From contig NW_019774402.1 in the NCBI RefSeq assembly GCF_001039355.2, positions 1,131,244 through 1,195,243 of the forward strand: DNA of 64,000 nucleotides, read 5' to 3'. The stretch comes from Lingula anatina. Lineage: Eukaryota > Brachiopoda > Lingulata > Lingulida > Lingulidae. How positions within the stretch are numbered: position 1 is the first letter of the stretch; every line of letters starts with the position of its first letter. Shown in pieces: positions 12,901-25,422 of this stretch. Under the pieces are notes generated by a model. It had not been told where the DNA came from. It saw only the letters and a program-made list of their open reading frames with translations, and searched no databases. The position numbers were made by a program, and so were the translations under genes.

Positions 12901-15900
12901 GTTGAGCACAATTCCCAATCTTCACAGCATATGCCTGTGTAAATCTCAAAGAAAATATCAATATTCTTTTTGTCAAATAGACATTTGAGACACATTTTGA
13001 AACTTTCTATATAAATGATACGATAACTGAAAAAGTAATGATTGTCAACACGGTATGTTTGGAAACTGTATCTGCAAGGGGTATTGGTTTTTAATAGCAG
13101 TTAGCCTCATCAGTATGGCAAACACAAGTATGGCAAGTGGAAGTAATCACTCAATACATAAAGGGAAGTTTGGCGGCTGAGTCAAACGTTGTTTTATGGC
13201 GACGGATTGTAACCTAGTTCCGACGGGATACACACTAAACTGAAACACTACTAACGCCACCTGTATTTGAAACTCCACTGGCTCCAGCGAAAAGCGTAGC
13301 ACTGGCACCAGCAAAATTGATACACTGAGTCTGGGAGTAACATTGGTTATTATGCCAATATGGTTTATCAGATGGGCAAGCGCATCCAGCGCGACACGCC
13401 AAATTGCACGGTACACCAATGTTTGGTTGGTAGCATGTAGATGAGCATTGAGAAGCACACTGCTGGTAGGTCTGTCCGCCAGTGCATGCTGTAACGTAAA
13501 TAAGCAGAATAAATAAGCTCAGCAACAGGACACATAATATTGTGCAATTAAAAAGCAGGTAAAAATACACTGATGAATCCCAAAGTGCATCTGAATCTAT
13601 AGGTTAAATGTTAAACGTTATTTTGTTTACAACAAAAGACACACTCTGACTTGACAATTAACAAGTGGTAAAAAAAGGTGAAGCACTTCCATAAGCAAGG
13701 GTGGCGGAGTGGTGGAGTTGAAAGGCACATTGGTTATTTTGACAGTAAGCTTTATCAGTTAATCGAGGGACAGATATAAATATATACCCTGGGTTGAACC
13801 ACCACTAATGCCACCTGTGTTTGAAGCTCCGCTAGATCCAGAGAAAAGTGTAGCACTGGCACCAGCAAAGTTTATACACTGTATCTGAGAGTAACATTGG
13901 TTATTATGCCAATAAGGTTTATCAGATGGACAAGCGCATCCAGCACGACACGCCAAATTACACGGTACGCCAATGTTTGGTTGGTAGCATGTGGATGAGC
14001 ATTGAGAAGCACACTGCTGGTAGGTCTGTCCACCAGTGCAAGCTGTAAAACAACAAAGCAGAAGCGAGATAAGCTCAGCAACAGAACAGCAAGCCAAATA
14101 GGCCCGAGAAATTCATTGGTGCCTCCATATGGCTTATGTAATACATTTTTTTGTAAAAATGTAAGACACTCTGACTTGAGTAAAAGTTAGGGGAAAATGA
14201 AGCACTATAGCACCACCAAAAGAAGCACACGGAATCGGTTAATATAACAGTGAACTTATTATATGTAAAACAGAATGGATATACTTACACTGTGATGAAT
14301 CACCACTAACACCACCTGTATTTGAAACTCCACTGGCCCCAGAGAAAAGCGTAGCACTAGCACCGGCAAAGGTGATACACTGTATCTGAGAGTAACATTG
14401 GTTATTATGCCAATATGGTTTATCAGATGGACAAGCACATCCAGCACGACACGCCCTATTACACGGCACGCCAATGTTTGGTTGGTAGCATGTAGATGAA
14501 CATTGAGAAGCACACTGCTGGTAAGTCTGTCCACCAGTGCAAGCTGTAACGCAACGAAGCAAAAGCAAATAAGCTCAAAAAGCTCAAAAATTGAATTGTG
14601 TTTAATCAGAGCTGCTTTTCAAACTATTAAGTGCCATCGAGCAACTGCATGATTTATGGTAAATATAATATATATATCTCTGAATTTTATTCAATTTCAG
14701 GACCATTGACTTGAAAAACACTGACCACAGCAGAGGAAGCACACTGAATCTCAAAGGCACATTGGTTATTATGTCAGTAAGCTTTATCAATTAAGCGAGG
14801 AACAGATATAAATATATACCCTGGGTTGAACCACCACTAACGCCACCTGTGTTTGAAGCTCCGCTAGATCCAGAGAAAAGTGTAGCACTTGCTCCCGCGA
14901 AGTTTATACATTGTATCTGAGAGTAACATTGGTTATTATGCCAATATGGTTTATCAGATGGACAAGCACATCCAGCACGACATGCCAAATTACACGGTAC
15001 GCCAATGTTTGGCTGGAAGCATGTAGATGAACACTGAGAAGCACACTGCTGGTAGGTCTGTCCACCAGTGCAAGCTGTAACGCAACAAAGCAGAAGCGAA
15101 TAAGCTCAGCCATTGGTAAAATAACTGAAGAAACAACTGTATTGAACGACAATACATGTACGTGGCATTTTGACGTATTTCACAAAAATAGAGACGCGCA
15201 GTTTTACAGTATTTTGATGAAATTTCAGTGATAACATCAGCAGTAAATGGTTTAAAAGAATGAAGCAATAGTTAAAGTTAAATGAAAGCATCTAAAGCAA
15301 AAAAAGTAAAAATAAAAAGCGAGTTCTCTCACATACAGAAACTAAAATGTTACATGTAAAATTAAGGGACATATCACGCGTTTCTTCTAAATAGAAATTC
15401 TTTGCAAAGGTTTGCAAATGGCCTTAGATCCAATATCAAAGATTCTTTCTGCCCCATGTTGCACACGTTAAAGCTGTTGGTGGTCTAACATTGCCTTGGA
15501 ATAGTTTAACTTATCCTGTCCTTATTCAATTTCAAACATTTGTACATCACGAAAACTTTATTATTATAGGCATACTTCGACTAATTACTTTAGTGATAGA
15601 AAAAAGTGAAACACTGCCTCAAGCATAGGATGAACATTGCATGTGCAAATACATTGGTTGTCATGGTGGTAATTATGTCTTATCAGTGGGAGTACATATT
15701 TGGTCAAAAACTCGATGGTACCAGCACATTATGTTAGTATAATATGGATGCACATTCAGAGCACGAAGTATATCTGACCTCCAGCGCAAACTTTAATGTA
15801 AAGTTGTGTTATTCATCAGGGTCACTCGTCAAAACGAAGGAGACCTAGAAGATAGGCCAGGCAGTACTTGATGCCTGTACATGATGCCATTGCCAACATC

Positions 15901-18900
15901 TATTAACAGCAATTTCATAAGTTTAAGGAAAATAAAAGGAATATAATTTTTTGAGAACTAACACCCAACATATCGTAAAAAAAAGTTGGATTTCCGTTCC
16001 ATTTGGTTTTAAAAGAACAAGATATACATACACTGGGTTGAAACGCCACCTGTGTTTGACACTCCACTGGCTCCAGAGAAAAGTGTGGCACTGGCACGGG
16101 CAAAGGTGATACATTGTATCTGAGAGTAACATTGGTTATTATGCCAATAAGGTTTATCAGCGGGACAAGCACATCCAGCGCGGCATGGCAAAGTGCACGG
16201 CACGCCAATATTGGGTTGGTAGCATGTAGATGAGCACTGAGAAGCACACTGCTGGTAGGTCTGTCCGCCAGTACATGCTGTAACGGAAGAAAATAAAAAT
16301 ATAGATAAAACAACGAAAGAAATTGCAGAGATGAATGACATCATATGCTCCTCTTGATGTTTACATGAAGATAGTAAGCAATGTAAAACGGTTAATGATC
16401 TTTGATTAGACACGCTGTCAATGACACCCTAGTTAAAAACGTCTAAAAGCACCGGACAAAAAGACTAACATCAACGAAATAATACTGTAATCATTACAAA
16501 CGTATTAAGTATTTCTAATCATTGCACGGAATGTTTTGTTAAAATTCTGTGTTCTTTACTTTAAACTTGAAAGGATAAGTATCGTTAACTCATCTAAGCT
16601 GAATGTACACTGAGTGTCTAGTAAATTATATTAAAAAAGAATGAATTAAGTTAACACGCTGTTACAGTTCTAGAACAAAAGGGTATAAATTAATCATCAG
16701 TAATAATTGACAGTATAGAAGTTGGGTTACACCATTTAGATATTTTCAAGCAGCATGCTTTCTGACAAGGATATAGATGACAGATAGCAAATAGATAAAA
16801 AAAAAAAAAGAAGAAGATAGTAACACCACAGTTATGTCTACCTGTAAAGCAAACCATATTGTGAAACTGGTGATCATATATATTAATTCACATGTTAGAA
16901 AGTAATATTGCATATCTTATCTATAAATGAGGAAAATGATACTATGATGAACCTGCAATTGTACGGCACTGAAAATGCCATAGCTTGCATGGCAATTATG
17001 ATTCAACGCCCTTGCATCCAGTAATCCCAACTCATGCATTTCTTGTCGCCTTTAAATGTATATTGACGGCTAGGGAGACACGGTGGGTGTTGTTATCGCT
17101 GTTGTCGTTTCTTGCCCTTTAAAACTCCACCGCTGTAGCATAGACAGGACTTCGTGTACCCTGTATATTGTGTCACGTCACTGATGTTAATGGGCTCACT
17201 TCCAGCATTAAAACGCTACGTAATCTAACTGGTTATGATTGTATTAGAAAAAGGCATAAGCACACTTCTGCCTGATATTCAACCAATTTTCAAAGAGGTA
17301 TGAAAAAATACATTTAGATTGTTGGGAGTATTTGTTATGGGAAACAGAGTTTATAAATTATCTCAAAATGCGAAAGTTGATTTGCAATGCCTCCAAAACA
17401 TTTTCTTTGGTTGTCGATAAGTGTGTTAATAGGTATCCAAACATCAAAATAAACTCAGAAGTTAGTTAAATCATCTGCTGAATGTTGTACATAAATATCT
17501 CAAAGCTATTCAAACAGTTTTGTTATTGTCAGGCTGAGAGATGTCAGTAAGCACACGATAAACTGAGCTTACAATAGATGATTCCTCCCGTACCAGAAGA
17601 ACCAGGCGGACACTGATTTTCCTGGATGCACAATCCGTTATAATTGATAGGACGATACGATGGACACTGACAGCGTGGGACGCATGATTGAGTGCATCGA
17701 GGTCGCCTGTTTATGCAGGTGGCAGTGCAGGCAGACCCACACTGCGTGTATATCTGTCCTCCACTGCAAACTAAAACACGCTATTTGTATTTAACACCAG
17801 TAATGTTACAAATAACAGTTATAACATACAGATTGGTACAACAAAGACTGGTTCAGATACAATAGTGGTTGGCAGTGGAAATGCATGGAATTGTGTTTTT
17901 TTTTTTTAAGTATACGTGTATATGGTGGCTCTATATTTAATCCGTTTGTTCGTTAGATTTACTATTGGAAACGTAAAACCGAAATTAACATCTTCTGTTA
18001 ATTTTGCCCTATAAAAGTAAAGTTCATCAAAATATGTCTAAATTAGACTAAGATGACTAAATTAAAAATATTTCACCCTCAATTCATTTTCTTATCTCCC
18101 CTTCGCCAGATTTAGATGAGTTTCACCAGACTAAAGTTAAACCGATGTTACAAGTCCCATGCCTGTTAACTGAAGTGACATTCATTTTCTACAAGTTAAC
18201 AACCACCTCAATCGTCTGCATCCATTGGTGCTGCATCTATGAATAATTATCTCCATTTAGCTTTCCCTGTAAAATGCGTTTTCCATAAAACGAAAGTGTT
18301 CCACGACGGAATAGATAAACCATGTATTATAAAATTGTTCGCTTACATACGGAGCCGCTGTTCTGAGATGAGATCCAACGGATTCTACTTGGACACTGGT
18401 ACGCTTGGATGCATTGTCCATTGTGAATTACTGGTTTACTGAATGGACACTGACATCGCTGTACACACTGGCCCGTGCACTTGGGGTTTGGGTTGTCACA
18501 CGTGCGAATGCATGCTGACCCACAGCGAGTGAACACCTGACCACCGCTACATCCTACACCAAGTAAATGCAATCATCTGACAACTAGATTAATACACACA
18601 TTCTACACTACACAAGTCTGTGCAAGGTGGAGCAGTGTCTAATTGTATCTTATACCTTCCCGTGTAACAGCCGTTAATTGGTATCGGAGAACAATATTGG
18701 GGGGTTTAAGACGGTCTGTTATTATCAATCTGTGCAACTGTCTAGGAAATAGTATTTTTCCTGTTAAATCTCCGTTTTAATTACCACTTTCACCTTGCAT
18801 AGACCTTCATGTCGATATGGAATATAGAGTCCAATTTTGGGGAAAAAAAACAAGGAAAACTTTAAAACAAAATACTGCTCTTCAGGGATTCACCGTTTTT

Positions 18901-21900
18901 GTACATCGTTCATTCAAAAATGGATTGTCCATTTTTGAATGAACAATGCGCAGTAAGAGTAAAAGGGGACAGTGTATGGGATTTCCGTGTTTTTAATAAC
19001 TTTGGGATAGCCTTTAGTAATGTCCAAATGCACACTGGATCGTTCTTTGGAAAGAATACTAATATCCTGTTGCATAAAATAAAATACAAGAAAAACGACA
19101 TCGTTTATATGGCTTAACCAAAATGGAGGAGTGGTCCTACATGTAAAATTAGTACAAATATTATTGTATTTCGTCGCACCAAAATCCCGTTAACAGTCCC
19201 TATAAAATTATTTGCGACCCATTTATATTCAACATACTTATTATATCAGAAACATTCAGGGTTTAAAGCATACTATCAAGATTCTAACTAAATTCTCTAA
19301 ATACTCTGTATTGTTCTTTTACCTTTTTAAAGGTATTAGTTAAAACTTCTATTCAAATATAATTCTAGTAGATTCTATTCATATACTCTACTAATAGTTT
19401 GGTTTAGATCTAGTACTGTATGACTACCAATGAGATCATACAAAACTAAGCATGCACCCAAATCTTATTCCTACACATTTTACTTTATATTTGGTTTTGA
19501 GGGGTTTTGACTATTTTCTAGATTTTCAGGGTAAAGATAAGCATCTGTCATTGGGCAATTCCCTGTGGTTGTAGGTATTTTTCAAAAGCACATTTAATCT
19601 AGGTCTATTTCTTAGAGCTTACTTGTAGGGGCGACCCCGGATATCCCGACATCGGTTCCACCTGGGCATTGGTTTTCTTCAACACACTGCCCATTGTGAT
19701 ATATCGGTTTTGAAAATGGGCATTGACATCTTGCAACGCACTGCTGAGTGCAAGCAATATTCCTTCTCTGGCAGGTGCGGGTGCATGCTGAGCCACACTG
19801 CGTAAAAAACTGACCGCCGCTACAAGCTGAAGTAAGCAGGCGAATTCACAGACTAGCTTATAAGGGAAATGTTTTTGTGTCTTTGACTACACGTGTCGAG
19901 TGCATAAGCACTAAGTCAACTGAATTCATCTAGAGACACATGCTCAATTTTTTTCCATTTTTCCTATTGAAAATTAGATGACCCTTCATTTTATGGAGAA
20001 GCTAATAATGAACATAAAGGAAATAGTGCTTTTAATTAGCAGACATGTTCCATATCTAACTATACAAGGTTGATGTTTTTGCACGCACGATTGCAAGAAG
20101 AACCACATATTACAAATACTTGACATGATGTTAATTGACAAAGTATATACGGGGCTGTGTACTTATACATGTGAGGGACACAAGCGGTAACAACATTTGT
20201 ACAAATGAATTACACATACAGGTTTCGTGTGCACATAAACGTTGGGCAATGCAACGTGTAGGTAATCAACTATGCCACGACATCGCAAACATTCAAATGA
20301 CAACTTACTTGTACCTGACCCAAGATTGTTTATACCGGTGTTAATTCCAGCGATGCTTCCAGAGGAACCTGATGGACATTGTGAAATGCACCTGTTTTGG
20401 TGAAAGAATGGGGCGGAAGGTGGACACTGACAACGTGCTACACACTGATTTCCCAGGTTGCACTGCTGGCTGGGAGAGGCACATGTTCTGGTACATGGCG
20501 AACCACAGGTTGTATAAATTTGTCCCCCGGAACATGCTAAAAAGATAGAATTAAGATTTGACATAGTGGTTGATAGTTTGAGAGTATTTATGAGAAACAA
20601 GGTTTATTTTGCAATGAAAACGGGCTGTTATCTTCAAGGATAAGTCAATATATCTTGATTTATCAAACATTTGCATAGCCACAATGGTGTGAAGTTGTTC
20701 TTACTCTGACTGCCACTTATCAGCTGCCCGTTTGCATTATAAATTTGTCCTTGTTGACCGATACCTAAAAGCAAGTAGGTAAGGCCATGTTAAAGATATC
20801 AAATGTATCAATATTTTTCTTTTCATGCAGATACAAATACCCAAAATATAGTATTCCAATCGAGCATTATTATCTTGAAAATTATCATTTCATTTTGAAT
20901 TATAGCATTGTAGTTTGACTGTCACATTATATCTAGTTTGATTTATTATTAAAAGAACAGATAAAATTACCTATGTATCGTAATTTGAGCCCTACTGTTA
21001 AAATGGACACATACGTACCTTGATTTTGTCCAAACTGATTCTGGTTGAATTGATTCTGGTTCAATTGGTTCTGCTGGACTGAGCCTAGACGGCGTTGTTG
21101 GTTCAGTTGGAGTGCAACTAACATTGGAAAATGATCAGTTTACCAAAAAATGTGCAGAAATTCATTTTTTGGGTTATTCCTACAGATTACCTTGATCATT
21201 AATTAAATTTTGAAGTGATAAGACCTCAAACAAATCTACGTTACAGGTCATTCATATTCACTGCCTGTGGCTTTTTTGTGATGTCGAGTTGGGCCCTGTG
21301 CAAATGTCGATTCTATAAATTCTACTAGAAAAACGCTGATCAACATTTTCACAAAGGAAACTTAGCATGCGACGAATGCACCATTCAATTAATGACTATA
21401 TAAATTGATATCCATGCACATTAAAAGCAACAAGAAGTATTTAAACAACTTTCTTCACTAATTTTAACTAACGTTGTCTGGTCTGTTCCCCGCATTGAGC
21501 TCCACGCCCATCTGAAAGAAGGGTACATGGGTTCTGTGTATCTGGATATTGGTCGCTTCTCCCGTACTCATCAGGTACACCCGTACCACGGGCACAGGAC
21601 ATGGCGTTGGCCTCAAATCCTCCCAAACCGAGAGTACATTTGTAAAATATGCAGTGGTTGTTCATATCCTTGACAAATTGTCCGTCGCGCTGACATGGTG
21701 CCGCTGAATTCAGAAAAAAGAGCAAGTAAGTGGTGATCAGCATTATTGGTTTTCAAGGAAAATTGCAACATAATTTTTATTATGTCACTTTGGTATTAGG
21801 CCATCTATTTTATGCATCTGCCAAAATTTAAGTTAAATTAGTATACAACCGAGATAATGGCTTTTTAAATTTGAATGAAAGAATTAAACGAAAAACAATT

Positions 21901-24900
21901 AGCATAATGATTTTTCTCCGTATTTCTTTTCAAATTCAATCTTTATAAAGTTCATATTGTAAATCGCGTATAATGATCTTTTAGCTAATAAAAACACATC
22001 TCCTGTCAACTTGCTTTGCATTTGGAGACATGAAAAGACATTCCCGTTATACAAAACCCTACCCATCTTCTAAATTCCAACTCTTTTCATTATATTTTTT
22101 GATAGTTGAGATATTGTTAACGTGACAAAACACGCCACGAGTTCAAGAAAAAAGAAATAAAACTAAACATTTTCAACGTCAACAGCATTACTTTGACCTT
22201 GACGAAACCGCAAGTTCAGGTTTAATAGTCAATCAGCAACTTTTCCCGGGGGAAAACGCATAAGGATGTTATTAAATAAATCTAGGGATGTTATTAAATA
22301 AATTTTATATTGTCCTTGTGTATTGGCACCAATTCTGTACACATTATGAATACGTCAGGATCATTTCCATAAGAACAACGATAAGGAGAAGACGATTCAA
22401 AATTATAGGCTTTTGTTAATAGAGAATAGTGACTCATTAAAAGAAGGTGGTCAATTAAGGGGGTCTGCAGGTAAGAATTATTTGGCTACAGACACGATGT
22501 GACACTACCACATTTTCTGTCACGCAAATGATATTTTAATCAAGCATTTGAGTGTTATCTCGTATATTCGATCAAATTTCTCACACAGGAGGAAGGGCAC
22601 AATGAAAATATGCGTTCATAACAAACTTGGTGCGTATGAAAAATATGTTGCGTATTTTCTAATTAAATAAATATAGTAATTATTTGCACCCATTATGAAA
22701 ATATTCTGATGAGGTAAACTGCAGCATTGATTGAAGTCTGTATGCAAAATAAAAGCCCTCCATGGAAAATTTGGATCTTAGCAATATGACCTTTTTATAT
22801 CTGCAGAAGAATGGGCCTTATAAAACCTGGGTGGGAATTTATCGTTTGCAAGCAATCAGATTAAGAAGAAGAATAATAAGATTAAATCTACCACATTTGA
22901 ACTGCTCGATTGTGCCTTAGGTAATACAAGTAGAAGACTTCAGTCCAAAATTGTATTTGTCCTTTTTTTATCCCCTTGATATTATTACATGACAGTGTTG
23001 CGCGTTCTACCTTGCCTATTATTTGCACTTCTTTTGCCAAATACGGTGATGTTCTCAGTTAGAGAAAACTGGACCCCCCCCCCCCCCACCACACACACAC
23101 ACACACACCTCGGAAGACAATTTCTGAACTTTTAAACGCTTACGGTGATAAGGTATCTTATTACAACTGGAAAAACGTCTTTAAGCGCAATTGTACGTGA
23201 TTAATCACAGCAGGGAAGGAAAACATGTTAATAAATCTTCTGAACAGGGATTAAATACAATGCATTTTCATTTTCTTTGAAATTTTCAAGAAATATCTGC
23301 ATGTCGTGACAGAAGTGTTCAAGTGGGTGTGTCGAAAAGTAAGCAACTATCCAAACATATTGACTTATCAATTAGATATCAACATGTCCATTGTGCCGGG
23401 TATTGACCGACTGGTGGATCAGTGTGTAGGTAAGCCGCTTTGTATAAGTTACTCTCATATCAGTTTCCATCTTATATATAACAAGCTGGCCAATTACATT
23501 GCCATTAGAAAAGATTGAAAACGATAACCAGCGATATGGACACCGCGACTCCACGGAAATGGTCTCCAATTTTGTAACCACTTAACAGACGCTGTATAAA
23601 CTACGTGAGTGCCACTTAACATTTTCCGTTAACAAGGCCTAATTTATTGCATCGTTGCATGTACCGCTATGATGCCTATCTAACACCGGTATTTAACTGG
23701 AAGTCGTAATTTCCTTGCACATTTTAATCGTTGCTAATAGCTCATTGAGATCTGTTAAAGTATTATACATTAAAGGAAAAATATATTATATTATATTATA
23801 CTATATTATATTATATTATATTATATTATATTATATTATATTATATTATGATTTGTAAATCTATGCTTTGTCACAAGCGAGAAATAGAGAATGAAACAAT
23901 TACAGAGTTATTCAAATACACTTTGGAACAGCTTTTTGAGGAAATCAGTGGAGATGGGGATATGCTCCTGGCGTATCAAATATTAAATTAAACCAAGTAT
24001 GATATGTGAAAAACCAAAAGTACATACAAAAGACAAATGAGATTTTTTTAGATGTTTTGATATTAGATATGATATTAAATATACTATGTATATTCAATTC
24101 TCTTGACAAAAATAACAATTTATTTGATATCAACAATCAAACCACCTCTGACCGATTCACTTGTGACATGCTTTGGTTAAGTACCATATGGTTTATGAAG
24201 GCTTAATTACTATGAAAATGGTCACGATCTGACCGCGGTCACACGCTCGAGTTTATCAAGGTAGTCTCGTGCCAATTCGGAGCCAGTTAACATCCTATCA
24301 GTTTAACGCTTCGACACGGTCGGGCGATAATTATAAACCTCGACGGGGAAATAGCTGGCAAATCTTGAAACAAGCAGTTTGGTAACAGACCTGGTAAATA
24401 AACCAGTTAGACTTGCAAATACTGCCTAACTGACTGGTGATTCAACTGAGAATCCAAACCGGGTTCTAAATAGGCATTATTTCATATATACTTACATCTC
24501 AAGCTTGTCGGTTGAAAGACATCGGCAATGTTTGCGTGGAAAGGTGAATGGATTTTTTTACTTCTTTTGTGCAATTATAAATACATCATAATCCTTCCAT
24601 TTTAACTTATTGTGAACTGTAGAATTCTGGCATAGAATAGAATGAAAAACGCGGTTGTGTCCCTAAAAGAAAGTTCCCAACACGTCATATAAGGATATTG
24701 CGACTTGTAGAGTTTCAAAGAAGTTAAAACTCGCGTGTTCTTTCTTTCAGCTTCATATAGAGAATATTGTGTTTAACAATAATAAGATGTAACAATAATA
24801 CATCCAGACCAAATAAATCTTGTCAATCTTGAATCAAATTTTTAAAACGATCTTTTCAGAAGGCAAGGGTATTTAGTTTTCCATCAAAGAACAGTGAAGC

Positions 24901-25387
24901 AGTTTCAGATGGTGTATCAAACAACTATTGACATATTACAGCCAAATCAAATAATTCCTTGGCGAGAAATACTACATGAAGCGTATTTTAATCGCGCTTT
25001 CGATATTTTTATTTAATTATTTTATTTACATGTTTATTTATTTATTTTATTTTATTTTTTGCTCATACTTAGCTTCACGTGAAGAACCATAATTTCGCTC
25101 TTTCCTACCGAAATACATTTTCATCTATTGTCATCATTTATCTCTGTATGCATAATCTCGAATCTCTGTTGTGTTTTCATTTCAGCTACTTACGTAGTTT
25201 AATTGTTTAAAACAGATCATTTACGCCTTACCATTGTTCTTAAACACAGTTTCATTTTAATATAAAAAAGACTGGTCTTTCTTCCTGGCTCGCATCATAC
25301 AAGTCAGATGGTTCTACTGTAGATATTAGTTTTTGAAAAGAAATCTTACCTGGTGCCGGCTGCATGGAGATCCCACTCATCCCCTGC

Positions 25388-25422
<35 letters not shown>

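Larger units (their letters stand above)
3805..15805 (-). pseudogene. Decayed TIL exons inside introns of the array
   Basis: Between the intact A exons lie stretches that align to A-exon sequence but have lost splice sites and frame. The clearest is about 15600-15805, which still resembles the whole exon from the CTGGQ start to the tail. Others are near 14700-14805, 13665-13770, 12520-12590, 11730-11860, 10955-11070, 10355-10470, 9360-9490, 8590-8680, 5600-5675, 5020-5110, 4340-4435 and 3805-3885. Most keep a recognisable TTGGTTATTAT core. The original duplicated unit therefore probably held two TIL exons. Confidence 0.6.

Noticed and set aside
2877-16277. CRISPR-like array from regularly spaced repeats
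   Set aside because: The repeats are 228-255 bp coding exons with eukaryotic splice sites, not short CRISPR repeats.
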